Assembly: GCA_902623255.1 (NCBI GenBank)
Contig: CACNSY010000004.1
Location: 1-64,000 of the forward strand
Origin: an uncultured Alphaproteobacteria bacterium
GTDB lineage: Bacteria > Pseudomonadota > Alphaproteobacteria > HIMB59 > GCA-002718135
Reading direction: 5' to 3'
DNA: 64,000 nt
Shown: one piece after another, positions 48,178-62,075 of the stretch
How the letters are laid out: each line of letters begins with the position of its first letter
How positions within the stretch are numbered: the first letter of the stretch is position 1
The notes under the pieces: model-generated
Told to the model about the DNA's origin: nothing
The model's input: only the letters and a program-made list of their open reading frames with translations
The model's database searches: none
Program-made: the position numbers and the translations under genes

Positions 48178-49541
48178 ATCGATACCTGCTTTAATAATGT
48201 TTTTGCAAACTTATTTATTTTTGTTGAATTAGAACATTTAATTAAAATAATGTCATTATTATGCACTTTATCTTCTAAAAATTGCATGATTTTATTCGTA
48301 TTTTTAAAATAGATAAATTCATTATTTGGATTTAAAAATTTTTTTATAGATAATTCAAAGAATTCGCCACATAAAATTACAAATTTATAAATAGTGTCAT
48401 CTAATTGTTTTAGTAATTTATAATGAATTTTATAAGAATTATTTCCTAATTCATTCATTGTTCCAAGTATTATTATTTTTTTATTATTCTTTATTTTTAT
48501 ATTTTTTAAGTTTTGTATACTTTGCATCATTGTATCTGGATTAGCATTATAAGATTCATCAATAATATTTATTTTTTTCTTATTTAAAGAAATTTTATGA
48601 ACTAACCCCCTGCCTTCAACTGGTTTTAAAAACTTGAAACGATTAACAACTGATTTAATATTTAGAGAATTTTCATTATAAAATGCAAGACAAAATAATA
48701 AGTTATTTAATCTATGCATTACAATTAGATCTGTAATAATGTTAATTTGTTTTTTATTAATTGATAGAGTTACTTTATAAAATTCTTTAATAGGAGATAT
48801 TTTTTTAATAAAATATTTTTTTGAAGAATTATCAATACGAATTATTTTAAGATTTTTTTCTTTTTTTGCCTTTGTAATTAAAATATTTTCAGACCTAGAT
48901 GAAACATTTAGGTATAGGGTTTGTCTATTATTATTATGTTTTGAAATAAATATATCAGCTTTTTCTCTAGCAATATTATTTTTAGTTTGGAAATTTTCAA
49001 GATGTGTAGACTGTATATTTGTAATAAATACCTCTGACGGTCTAACTAAATTACTAAGAAATTTAATCTCACCAAAATTGTTTGTTCCAATCTCAAAAAT
49101 TGCAAAGTTCGACTTTAAGTTTAAATTTAGTAAAGATATTAACACACCTAACTGATTATTATAACTTTTCTTTGAGTATGAAATAGAATGATCTTTTTTT
49201 AAAAAAAATGCTAAAGTTTCTTTTAAAGTTGTTTTACCAGCACTACCTGTAATACCTATTACTTTACCTTTATATAAATCTCGTTTTCTTTTTGCTATTT
49301 CTGAAAGATACTTAAAAATATTATTTACATATATAATTTTTTTATTTTCTTTAAAATTTTTCTTATCAGTTATACAAAATCTTGCACCTTTATTTATTGC
49401 TTCAGTTATGAATTTGTTTCCATGAAATCTTTTACCTTTTAAAGCAATGAATATATCACCACCTTTAATGTCTTTACTTGATATTTGAATTTTATCTTTT
49501 TTTGATAATATATATTGCTCTAATTTATTTAATTCGCTCAT
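48174..49541 (-). CDS. murF: UDP-MurNAc-tripeptide--D-Ala-D-Ala ligase
   Basis: A 455-residue Mur ligase that adds the dipeptide made by Ddl. The N-terminal substrate domain starts with SSKDIKGGDIFIALKGKRFHG, the P-loop ITGSAGKTTLKETL is near residue 96, and IDESYNANPDTM near 315 is the typical MurF block. It overlaps murE by one base and mraY by four. Confidence 0.94.
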   Translation of the reverse strand: MSELNKLEQYILSKKDKIQISSKDIKGGDIFIALKGKRFHGNKFITEAINKGARFCITDKKNFKENKKIIYVNNIFKYLSEIAKRKRDLYKGKVIGITGSAGKTTLKETLAFFLKKDHSISYSKKSYNNQLGVLISLLNLNLKSNFAIFEIGTNNFGEIKFLSNLVRPSEVFITNIQSTHLENFQTKNNIAREKADIFISKHNNNRQTLYLNVSSRSENILITKAKKEKNLKIIRIDNSSKKYFIKKISPIKEFYKVTLSINKKQINIITDLIVMHRLNNLLFCLAFYNENSLNIKSVVNRFKFLKPVEGRGLVHKISLNKKKINIIDESYNANPDTMMQSIQNLKNIKIKNNKKIIILGTMNELGNNSYKIHYKLLKQLDDTIYKFVILCGEFFELSIKKFLNPNNEFIYFKNTNKIMQFLEDKVHNNDIILIKCSNSTKINKFAKTLLKQVSI

Positions 49542-50959
49542 TAATTTAATAATTGCTTCACAATTGTAAAATCATCAAACTTAATTGTTTTATTTTTTAA
49601 AACTTGAAATTTTTCGTGCCCTTTACCTGCTACTATTAAAATTTCATTCATTTTTAATTCTTTAATAGCTACTTTAATTGCTTTTCTTCTGTCAGATACT
49701 TCAATAGCTCTAGAACAATACTTTAAGATATTTTTCCTTATTTTTGATGGATTTTCATTTCTGGGATTATCATCCGTTATATAAATTTTACCAGCATATT
49801 TATTAGCAATTAATGCCATAGATTTTCGCTTACTTTTATCTCTATTGCCCCCACAACCAAATAAAATTGCTGGTTTTATTTTTTTGATTTTATAAGCAAT
49901 TAATATTTTTTTTAATGCATCTGGCGTATGTGCATAATCAATAATAATTTTTGAATTTTTTTTCTTATATTCAATTGTTTCTAAACGACCTGCGGGATTA
50001 GTAACTTTTGAGAGTACTTTTATAATTTTATTTTGACTAATATTGAGTGCTAAACAACAAGTAATTGCACATTCTAAATTCTCAAATTCTATATTTGTTT
50101 TAACTTTTAAATTTTCTAATTTATATTTTTTATCGTTGATATTCAAATATACAACATCTTTAATCTTTAACAATCTCAAACTTTTATTTCCAAAATATTT
50201 TAATTGGACATTTTTTTTTATCAATTTTTTTTTTAATTCTGATGAGTTTTTTAATCTTGAATTAATTATAGCAAATCCTTTATTTTCTAAATGATTAGTA
50301 AAAAGTTTAATTTTTGATTTTTTATAATTTGAGAATGTTTTATGGTAATCAAGATGATCTTTCGAAATATTTGTAATAGCTGCAATATTTATAGGATAGT
50401 TTCTTAACCTGTTTTGTTCTAAAGCATGACTTGAAGCTTCAAAAATGTAAATATTTTTTTCTCTTTTATTCGAAGATCCATATTTAAATAATTCCTCATA
50501 TGCAGGAGTTGTTAAATTTATATCATTTATTTTTTTCCCGTTTTTAAAATGACCTAACGTACCAACTGTTGTATTATTATAATTTAGTAAATTAAGAATT
50601 TTTGAAATATACCAAACAACTGATGTCTTTCCATTTGTCCCCGTAACTGCTATCGTTTTAAAGGGAAAATTATTATGAAGCTTATTTAATAATGAATAGG
50701 TCTCAAAATTAATATTAGATACAAGAAATTGAGGAATTTTTAAGTTATTAATATATTTATTCGAAATTATAGCAGGGGTTTTATTCTTAAGTGCTTCGTC
50801 TAAATAAATCCTTTTAACACTTTTATTTTTGTCATAAACAAACAACGTTTTGTTATTAGTAAATTTTGAATTTGAGGTAATTGCAGAGAAATATTTGTTT
50901 TTATTAAAGTTATAGGTTTTTTTTACACTTATAACTTTTGATAAATTAGACAGTAACAT
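49541..50959 (-). CDS. murE: UDP-MurNAc-L-Ala-D-Glu--meso-DAP ligase
   Basis: A 472-residue Mur ligase for the third residue. P-loop AVTGTNGKTSVVWYI near residue 104, TTPAYEEL near 150, IIDYAHTPDALK near 344 and the amino-acid specificity motif DDNPRNENPSKI near 407. DNPR is the mark of enzymes that use meso-diaminopimelate rather than lysine. It overlaps ftsI by fourteen bases, the largest overlap in the cluster. Confidence 0.95.
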   Translation of the reverse strand: MLLSNLSKVISVKKTYNFNKNKYFSAITSNSKFTNNKTLFVYDKNKSVKRIYLDEALKNKTPAIISNKYINNLKIPQFLVSNINFETYSLLNKLHNNFPFKTIAVTGTNGKTSVVWYISKILNLLNYNNTTVGTLGHFKNGKKINDINLTTPAYEELFKYGSSNKREKNIYIFEASSHALEQNRLRNYPINIAAITNISKDHLDYHKTFSNYKKSKIKLFTNHLENKGFAIINSRLKNSSELKKKLIKKNVQLKYFGNKSLRLLKIKDVVYLNINDKKYKLENLKVKTNIEFENLECAITCCLALNISQNKIIKVLSKVTNPAGRLETIEYKKKNSKIIIDYAHTPDALKKILIAYKIKKIKPAILFGCGGNRDKSKRKSMALIANKYAGKIYITDDNPRNENPSKIRKNILKYCSRAIEVSDRRKAIKVAIKELKMNEILIVAGKGHEKFQVLKNKTIKFDDFTIVKQLLN

Positions 50960-52595
50960 TTAATTTTCTATATAAAAAATTTGTGTCTACTTTTAGAAGA
51001 TCATCGTTTTTATCTTTTGAAATATTAAAGAGACTTATAATATTAATAATAATGTCTTTTACCAAGGGTGCATTTACTCTTGCTCCAGTCATTCTCTCAT
51101 TAGTGCCTGTTTCTTTTTTTGGATATTCAATAGCAGTGTAAATTACATATTGTGGATTATTTATAGGAAATATTCCAATAAAGGACGTTAAGTTTCTATC
51201 CTTGTAATATCCACCATTTGGATTTACTAATTCTGATGTTCCCGTCTTACCTCCTACAGAATAACCTTCTACTTTTACTCTGGGACCAGTGTATTCAGTT
51301 TTGAGAACAACAGAATTTAATAAATTGATAAAAAATTTAGATGATTCTTTATTATTAAAAATTTGTTTTTGTTCAAATTGTTTGTTTAATTGAAGTGTAG
51401 GAAAAACCTCAATCCCATTATTCGCTAATGACGCATACGCTTTAACTAAATGAAGAGGTGTAACTGCAAATCCATGACCAAATCCTATAGTTGCTGTTTC
51501 TAACTTACCCCAATTATTTTTGTTTCCTAAGGGAGCTGAACTTTCTTTATTTTCTATATTTATTTTTTTATTAAAACCTATTTTTTCAAAAAATTCTTTT
51601 TGATTTTTTTTACCAATCAGAGTAGCAATCTGAGCAGTACCAATATTTGATGACTCAACAATTATTTTTTCAACATCATAAATACCGTTGTCTTTGTATT
51701 TATCATGATCACTAATGTTTAAATATTTTTTTGAAACATCAAAAGTCATTTGAGGATCTAAAATATCCAAATCAAATCCAATAGTTGCAGTTATTGGTTT
51801 GAAAGTTGATCCCATTTCATAATTAGACTGAAAAACTCTATTCATTAAATTATTGTTATTATATGAGGATTTATCCTCAGGATTATAATCAGGTAAGCTA
51901 ACTGATGATAAGATTTGACCGCTAGGAATATCCATAACTATAGCTAAACCGGATTCAGCTTTATAATTATTTATTGTTTTAAGGAGATTTTCTCTAACCA
52001 GCTGCTGTAAATTAGTGTCAATACTAATAAATATATCTTGTGATTTTGAGAGATCATTTTCAAAATACCTTTCAATTCCACTCTGTCCAATTTGATCAAT
52101 ATCTACATATCCAAGAATATGTGACAACGTATTCTTATAAGGATATATTCTTTTAAATTCTTTATGAGCTTTGATGTTTATTTGACCTAGATTAATTATT
52201 TCTTGATGTTCAATTGGAGATATATTTCTTTTTATCCAAACAAATTTGCTTGTAGATAATAATTTTTGTTCTATTTTTTTTATATCTAAATCAAGAATTA
52301 ATCCCAATTTATTGGCTAGTTCTTTTTTATTTTTTATCTTATTAGGATTAATTGATAAGGAGATACTTTGAATTGAGGTAGCAATTACGTTTCCATTCCT
52401 ATCATAAATACTTCCCCTGATATCTTTTGTTACATAATTAGCAGTATCATCATCTAGATCAGGAAAGAGCATAATTGATGAGATTCTATAAATAGAAATA
52501 AAATAGACAAAGATAAAAATAGTAATTGAAAAAAATACTCTTCTATGGAGTAATTTTAAAGAATCACTATCAAATAATTTTAGTTTACTTAACAT
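50946..52595 (-). CDS. ftsI: Penicillin-binding protein 3, division transpeptidase
   Basis: A 549-residue class B PBP that cross-links septal peptidoglycan with FtsW. One membrane helix (about residues 20-40), a pedestal beginning RGSIYDRNGNVIA, then motifs S263-x-x-K266 (GSTFKP), S315-x-N317 (ESSNIG) and K450-T-G (GGKTGTS). It is closer to FtsI than to PBP2 in its position after ftsL and before murE. Three bases separate it from ftsL. Confidence 0.95.
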   Translation of the reverse strand: MLSKLKLFDSDSLKLLHRRVFFSITIFIFVYFISIYRISSIMLFPDLDDDTANYVTKDIRGSIYDRNGNVIATSIQSISLSINPNKIKNKKELANKLGLILDLDIKKIEQKLLSTSKFVWIKRNISPIEHQEIINLGQINIKAHKEFKRIYPYKNTLSHILGYVDIDQIGQSGIERYFENDLSKSQDIFISIDTNLQQLVRENLLKTINNYKAESGLAIVMDIPSGQILSSVSLPDYNPEDKSSYNNNNLMNRVFQSNYEMGSTFKPITATIGFDLDILDPQMTFDVSKKYLNISDHDKYKDNGIYDVEKIIVESSNIGTAQIATLIGKKNQKEFFEKIGFNKKINIENKESSAPLGNKNNWGKLETATIGFGHGFAVTPLHLVKAYASLANNGIEVFPTLQLNKQFEQKQIFNNKESSKFFINLLNSVVLKTEYTGPRVKVEGYSVGGKTGTSELVNPNGGYYKDRNLTSFIGIFPINNPQYVIYTAIEYPKKETGTNERMTGARVNAPLVKDIIINIISLFNISKDKNDDLLKVDTNFLYRKLNVTV

Positions 52596-52598
52596 TAA

Positions 52599-52913
52599 TT
52601 AATTATTTGAACTTACAAGCTTAATATTTTTGTCTTGATTTGAAAGTTCTTTCAATTTTACTATAAGAGGAATATTATTATTTTGAGTTTCATAAAAATA
52701 CAATTCATATAGTGTTTTTAAATATGAGCTATTTTGATGAGTAGCTAATTCAATTTTATTGATTTTTAAGTTTTCTGAAATCTTAGAAATTTTCATTTTC
52801 AAATAAACATTATTTTTTTCGATTTCTCTTGTATTGTTAGCAATAAAAATCATTGAAAAAACAAGTATTAAATTAAGAATTAAAAAGAATATAATTGATT
52901 TAGTATATTTCAT
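52599..52913 (-). CDS. ftsL: Cell division protein FtsL-like
   Basis: A 104-residue bitopic protein: four or five cytoplasmic residues with lysines, a membrane helix (about 6-26) and a periplasmic coiled-coil with heptad hydrophobics (YLKMKISKISENLKINKIEL). FtsL is poorly conserved; the identification rests on topology, size and its place between rsmH and ftsI. It would form the FtsQLB complex that activates FtsWI. Confidence 0.85.
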   Translation of the reverse strand: MKYTKSIIFFLILNLILVFSMIFIANNTREIEKNNVYLKMKISKISENLKINKIELATHQNSSYLKTLYELYFYETQNNNIPLIVKLKELSNQDKNIKLVSSNN

Positions 52914-52915
52914 TA

Positions 52916-53854
52916 TTAAATTTTCTGAGCTACCCGAAGTTTTGCTGATCTAGATCTGGGATTTTCTAAAATCTCAGAAGCTGATGGCAATATTGGTTTT
53001 TTGGTGATTATTTTAAGTTGAGTTGCCAGTTTATCAGGTAACTCCGGGTAGTGGCGGGAGGAACGCCATCGTTTACCACTATTGTGGTTAAAAAAATCTT
53101 TCACAATTCTATCTTCTAGACTTTGGAAAGAAACTACTAAAATTAAACCATCTTTATTTAAAATCTTTAAAGCTTTTTCTAGACTTGTCTTTAGTTCATT
53201 TAACTCATCATTTACGTAAATTCTAATTGCCTGAAATGTTTTTGTAGCTGGATGAATCTTGTTTTTTAATTGATTCTTTTTTGGTAAACATTTTTTAATA
53301 ATGTTAGATAATTCTATCGTGTCACTAATAAATTTTATTTTTCTGTTTTTTACTATTTCTTTTGCAATAACTCTTGAATAACGTTCTTCTCCATATTGAT
53401 AAATTATGTCAGCTAAATTTTTTTCTTCATAGTTATTAATTATATCATAAGCATTTTTGTCTGAAGAACCCATTCGCATATCAAGCGGTCCAGATTTGTT
53501 GAATGAAAAACCTCTTTGCGCATTATCTATTTGATTTGAGCTAATGCCTATATCAAAAAGAATTATGTCAAATTTTTTATCTTTAAACTTTGTATTATTT
53601 ACTATTTCTTCAATTTTACTAAATTTATCATTTATTAGAATAAAATTCGAAAATTTAGATTTTATTTCTTTTGCAAATATTTTTGAAATAGGATCCCTGT
53701 CTATTGCTAACAACTGATTTACATTAAATTTTTCAAGAATAGTTTTTGAATAACCACCACCACCAAAAGTTGCATCAATTACATTTATTGATTTTTTTAA
53801 TGGTAGAAAGGATATTATCTCATTAATCATTACTGAATTATGTAAATTTTCCAT
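52916..53854 (-). CDS. rsmH: 16S rRNA m4C1402 methyltransferase
   Basis: A 312-residue SAM-dependent methyltransferase (also called MraW). Motif I VIDATFGGGGYSKTIL is near residue 25, followed by LLAIDRDP, FDLGISSNQID equivalent IILFDIGISSNQID near 99, and the C-terminal HPATKTFQAIRIYVNDEL block. The ATG follows mraZ by one base, as in most division clusters. Confidence 0.95.
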   Translation of the reverse strand: MENLHNSVMINEIISFLPLKKSINVIDATFGGGGYSKTILEKFNVNQLLAIDRDPISKIFAKEIKSKFSNFILINDKFSKIEEIVNNTKFKDKKFDIILFDIGISSNQIDNAQRGFSFNKSGPLDMRMGSSDKNAYDIINNYEEKNLADIIYQYGEERYSRVIAKEIVKNRKIKFISDTIELSNIIKKCLPKKNQLKNKIHPATKTFQAIRIYVNDELNELKTSLEKALKILNKDGLILVVSFQSLEDRIVKDFFNHNSGKRWRSSRHYPELPDKLATQLKIITKKPILPSASEILENPRSRSAKLRVAQKI

Positions 53855-53855
53855 A

Positions 53856-54317
53856 TTATTTTTGTTGTGTTAACATTATTCGTAATGATTTTTTTTCTTT
53901 TAAAAGACGTTTTCTTGAGTCTTCAGTATTTTTTAAACCTTGTTTAGGTTCCCATATCTGAAAAAAATGTCCTTGGCCGAAAAAAGCTGCCTCTGTTTTT
54001 ATACCTGCATATATTTTTAATTCTTCTGGAATTAAAAACCTTCCTTCTTTATCAACATTAGTTGTAACTATTTCAGAAAATATTGATGTTGAGAAATCAT
54101 CATAATCTTCCGAAAAAAAATCTAGGTTGTTAATTCTTTTTGCAATTTCTTTTAATCGTCCAACACCACATCCTTCAATAGATGGTGATTTAATAGATTT
54201 GTATAAAATAATTTCATTTCTGTTAGCTTTAGGAAGAACATTTCTAAAACTAGATGGGAGAGAAATTCTTCCCTTTTTATCTATTTTATTAAAATATTTA
54301 GATACAAATAAATCCAT
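53856..54317 (-). CDS. mraZ: Transcriptional regulator MraZ
   Basis: A 153-residue protein with two SpoVT/AbrB-type halves: FNKIDKKGRISLPSSFR near residue 9 and TNVDKEGRFLIPEELK near 90. The double repeat of D-x-(K)G-R-(I/F)-x-(L)-P is the MraZ hallmark. In other bacteria it forms a ring, binds TGGGN repeats before its own gene and represses the division cluster. Four such repeats lie directly upstream here. No SD precedes the ATG. Confidence 0.95.
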   Translation of the reverse strand: MDLFVSKYFNKIDKKGRISLPSSFRNVLPKANRNEIILYKSIKSPSIEGCGVGRLKEIAKRINNLDFFSEDYDDFSTSIFSEIVTTNVDKEGRFLIPEELKIYAGIKTEAAFFGQGHFFQIWEPKQGLKNTEDSRKRLLKEKKSLRIMLTQQK

Positions 54318-54323
54318 TAAAAA

Positions 54324-54358
54324 TGGGTTATCATGGGATTATATGGGCGTCAATGGGT
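54324..54358. promoter_or_regulatory. MraZ operator: four TGGGN repeats, 10-base period
   Basis: On the plus strand TGGGT (54324), TGGGA (54334), TGGGC (54344) and TGGGT (54354) recur exactly every ten bases, starting six bases before the mraZ ATG (54315-54317). The known MraZ site is TGGGN repeated with 5-base spacers, so the match in unit and spacing is exact, with four units. The minus strand holds TATAAT at 54343-54338 between repeats 2 and 3, and TTGACG at 54353-54348, so bound MraZ would cover the promoter. Confidence 0.85.
54338..54353 (-). promoter_or_regulatory. Promoter elements of mraZ inside the operator
   Basis: Minus strand: TATAAT (54343-54338), which has no good -35 seventeen bases upstream; and TTGACG (54353-54348), which has GATAAC at 15-base spacing (54332-54327). 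Either choice gives a start within about 20 bases of the ATG, so the mRNA would have a very short or no leader, in line with the missing SD. Confidence 0.4.
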
Positions 54359-54401
54359 ATATGAATAATTGATAAATGTTCTTTGTATGTTCTCAATAAA
54401 T

Positions 54402-54741
54402 ATAGATGGTGCATAAGCCGGGTTCTGTAATTTAATTAAAAATTGATGATCATTAATCTAGAACAAATGTCACCATTTGTTTTAAGCAGTCTACCCGAAT
54501 AGCTCAGCTGGAACTGATTGCTATTCCTATTTGACCTTGCTCCAAAAAGGGTTTGCAATGCCTTTTTTGTTACCAAAAAAGCGGTAGGCTCTTACCCTGC
54601 CATTTCACCCTTACCCTTGCAGGCGGTATATTTTCTGTTGCACTTTCCCTAAGCTTTCACTTGCCAGGTGTTACCTGGTTTTTTTTCCAGCGGAGCCCGG
54701 ACTTTCCTCTTGATTACTCAAGCGATCATCGCACCATCTAA
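54402..54741 (-). ncRNA. rnpB: RNase P RNA
   Basis: On the minus strand the 5' part has the universal GAGGAAAGTCCGGGCTCC (from 54718 down) and the 3' part CAGAACCCGGCTTAT (54427-54413). The ends pair to form P1: AGATGGTGC (54739-54731) with GCACCATCT (54412-54404). The inner conserved blocks GGTGAAATGGCAGGG and CAACAGAAAATATACCGCC are present, so it is a type A RNA with standard core. It sits between ampD and mraZ, all on the same strand, and processes the 5' ends of tRNAs and probably of the tmRNA coding piece. The ends are estimated from P1. Confidence 0.95.
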
Positions 54742-54745
54742 ATTC

Positions 54746-54773
54746 GTAATAAATTTATTTAATTTTTCGTCAA
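54746..54773 (-). promoter_or_regulatory. Promoter of rnpB
   Basis: Minus strand TTGACG (54773-54768), 16-base spacer, TATTAC (54751-54746), with the expected start near 54739 coinciding with the first base of the P1 helix of the RNA. The -35 lies inside the last codons of the ampD-like gene (stop at 54759). Confidence 0.6.
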
Positions 54774-55505
54774 CATATAATTAAAGAAGTGTTTAATTAA
54801 ATCATTATATATGGATTTTTTTTTGATTTTATCTTCACGATTTAAATATCTAATTTTATATGCACTGATTAGTTTATTATAAAGTTTAGAATTTTTATAC
54901 ACTCCACGAGTATCATATCCAATCAATGAAAAAACTAAAATTATTTTCTTTTTTTTTGAGTGTATATTATGCATATCAAACCATTGTTCCATAATTTTTA
55001 TTTCTATTTTTTTTAATTTTTTTAGATTTAAAATTAATTTTGAGGAGGAGAGTGATTGCCACGGAAATTTTTTACCGGGATCTTTTTTTCTAAAAGGTGC
55101 AATATCTGAATGTGCTAAAATGCTATTTTTATTAATTTTATATTTTTTTTTTAATTTAATAATAAGTTTTTTTAATGAATTAATCATTTTAGGTGAGAAT
55201 TTATTATTTTTTCCACTTGGACTATAATCAAGCTCAATTCCTATAGAAATAGAGTTAATATCAGTGATTTCTTGCCAGAATGCTTGTCCTGCATGCCATG
55301 CTCTAAATTTATCATCTACTAAGTTATATACACTTCCATTTTGCGAAATAAGATAGTGTGAGCTTACTTTTTTTTCCTTTTTACATAAATACGAAACTGC
55401 ATCTAATGTATTTTTCAATGCTGTATAATGAATAATAATGAGTTGTATTTTTGAATTATTTCTTGAATTATAATTTGGGGATTTGTATTTCGTTATATAT
55501 TTCAT
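54759..55505 (-). CDS. N-acetylmuramoyl-L-alanine amidase (Amidase_2, AmpD-like)
   Basis: A 248-residue zinc amidase. Zinc ligands: H in LIIIHYTALKN near residue 26 and the late HSDIAPFRKKDPGKKFPW, where His and the Asp-Pro-Gly-Lys block are typical; SSHYLISQNG and HAGQAFW are also family motifs. No signal peptide is visible, which favours a cytoplasmic AmpD-type role in recycling anhydro-muropeptides. The C-terminal 80 Lys-rich residues go beyond E. coli AmpD (183). It is divergent from bamD across 33 bases. Confidence 0.88.
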   Translation of the reverse strand: MKYITKYKSPNYNSRNNSKIQLIIIHYTALKNTLDAVSYLCKKEKKVSSHYLISQNGSVYNLVDDKFRAWHAGQAFWQEITDINSISIGIELDYSPSGKNNKFSPKMINSLKKLIIKLKKKYKINKNSILAHSDIAPFRKKDPGKKFPWQSLSSSKLILNLKKLKKIEIKIMEQWFDMHNIHSKKKKIILVFSLIGYDTRGVYKNSKLYNKLISAYKIRYLNREDKIKKKSIYNDLIKHFFNYMLTKN

Positions 55506-55538
55506 TCAAATTTTCAAATTTAAATATATAATTAAATT

Positions 55539-60568
<5,030 letters not shown>

Positions 60569-60647
60569 TTTTTTGCTATATTAGAGATATATATAATGTA
60601 ATTTATAAATTATATTAAATAATAGTTTAGATATTAGTGATGAGTCT

Positions 60648-61433
60648 ATGAGTAAAAAAATTATAATTCTATTTTTTCTATTTTTCAGCTTACTTTCCTA
60701 TAAAGTAATTGCAAGTGATGCTGATCAAGTACGTACTGACTCAGAGGATTTTGAAACAACCACGATAGAGGATGAAATATATGATCCTTTTGAACCAGTG
60801 AATAGAGCCATATTTAGTTTTAATAATGTAGCTGATAGAATTGTTTTAGAACCAATTGCAAAAGGCTACAAAAAATTACCTTCTCCTTTACAAAGTGGAA
60901 TAAGTAATTTTTTGAGCAATTTAAGAGCTCCATTAGTTGTTGTTAATCAATTATTACAAGGTCAAGGTGAGAACGCTGTTCAATCATCAGGAAGATTTAT
61001 TGTTAATAGTACCGTGGGTGTATTTGGGTTATTTGACGTAGCTGAAAAAATGGGGCTTGAAGAAAAAGAGGAGGATTATGGACAAACTCTTGCAACTTGG
61101 GGTGTTGGAGATGGTTTTTATATTGTTCTCCCTTTGTTTGGTCCATCAAATCTTAGAGATACTTCAGGAATGGTTTTAACAATGATGACTGATCCAATTA
61201 ATGCATATGCTGTAAGTGAGGGTGAAGCTTGGTTGGTGCCAATGAGAACAGCAGTTAATGCAGTTGATACAAGATCACAAATAATTGATGAGGTTAATGC
61301 ATTAAGAGATAATTCAGTAGATTACTATGCTGCAGTAAGAAGTTCTTACTATCAAAACCGAAAGGCAGCAATTAATAATGTCGATGACTCAGAATTAACG
61401 CCTTTACCTCTTATTAGTATTGAATTTGAATAA
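60648..61433 (+). CDS. mlaA: Outer-membrane lipid asymmetry protein MlaA (VacJ)
   Basis: A 261-residue protein that takes mislocalised phospholipids out of the outer leaflet. Signal peptide ends near residue 22 (KVIA). The MlaA core is complete: DPFEPVNRAIFSFNN near 47, AKGYKKLP, FLSNLRAPLVVVNQLLQG, GRFIVNSTVGVFGLFDVA and TLATWGVGDGFYIVLPLFGPS. Unlike E. coli MlaA there is no cysteine in the signal region, so it is probably not a lipoprotein. It overlaps mlaC by one base. Confidence 0.94.
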   Translation: MSKKIIILFFLFFSLLSYKVIASDADQVRTDSEDFETTTIEDEIYDPFEPVNRAIFSFNNVADRIVLEPIAKGYKKLPSPLQSGISNFLSNLRAPLVVVNQLLQGQGENAVQSSGRFIVNSTVGVFGLFDVAEKMGLEEKEEDYGQTLATWGVGDGFYIVLPLFGPSNLRDTSGMVLTMMTDPINAYAVSEGEAWLVPMRTAVNAVDTRSQIIDEVNALRDNSVDYYAAVRSSYYQNRKAAINNVDDSELTPLPLISIEFE

Positions 61434-62035
61434 TGAAATTTAAATTAATTATATTTTTTTTTATAATCTTTATTTCAAAAAATTTATATTCTAATGAAAC
61501 ATCAGAATGGCTTAAAAGAGAAATTGATATAATTCTTGAAGCTTACAAAAATGAAAATCTCTCAAATGAGAACAGATTTCTTCTAATTGAAAAAACAATA
61601 AATAATAATTTTGCTGGGACTGGTATTGCTAAATTTGTTGCAGGCGATGCGTGGAAAAAATCTGATAAAAATACAAAAAAAATCTATATTGATAATTTTA
61701 AAAGACATTTAGCTTTAAATATAGCTTCAATGATGCAAGGCTATTCAGACCAAAAATATGAATTAACAAAATCAAAATATGACAACAAAAATCAAGTAAC
61801 TTTGGTTGATATGGAGATTTTTTCAGATACTGGATCTGTTGTCGTAACATGGCGAGTAAAAGAATCAAAAGATAGATTTTATGTTATTGATTTAATTGTT
61901 GCTGATATTTCTTTAGTGGTAACAAAAAGATCAGAATTTAATTCAATGTTAAAAAAAGTTGATAATGATCTTTCAAAATTTAATGAAGTTTTATCTGATC
62001 AAAATGAAATAAGTTATCTTAAAATTATTGAATAA
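61433..62035 (+). CDS. mlaC: Periplasmic phospholipid shuttle MlaC
   Basis: A 200-residue periplasmic carrier (Ttg2D family). The signal peptide (MKFKLIIFFFIIFISKNLYS) is followed by the MlaC fold with FAGTGIAKFVAGDAWK near residue 63, VTLVDMEIFSDTGSVVVTWRV near 122 and FYVIDLIVADISLVVTKRSEF near 145. It would ferry lipids from MlaA to the MlaFEDB complex, which is not encoded in this window. The ATG overlaps the mlaA stop. Confidence 0.9.
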   Translation: MKFKLIIFFFIIFISKNLYSNETSEWLKREIDIILEAYKNENLSNENRFLLIEKTINNNFAGTGIAKFVAGDAWKKSDKNTKKIYIDNFKRHLALNIASMMQGYSDQKYELTKSKYDNKNQVTLVDMEIFSDTGSVVVTWRVKESKDRFYVIDLIVADISLVVTKRSEFNSMLKKVDNDLSKFNEVLSDQNEISYLKIIE

Positions 62036-62043
62036 TATTAAAT

Positions 62044-62075
62044 AAATTAAAAATAATTAAATTTTTAATTTTTTT
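62044..62075. terminator. A/T-only hairpin between convergent genes
   Basis: AAATTAAAAAT (62044-62054) and ATTTTTAATTT (62061-62071) form a perfect 11-bp stem with a 6-base loop followed by T to 62075. It lies nine bases past the mlaC stop and covers the end of the opposing oxidoreductase gene. Without G or C in the stem it would be a weak terminator at best. Confidence 0.4.

Noticed and set aside
60569..60647. LexA/SOS box before uvrD
   Set aside because: No GTTC-N7-GTTC or CTGT-type element is present in the gap.
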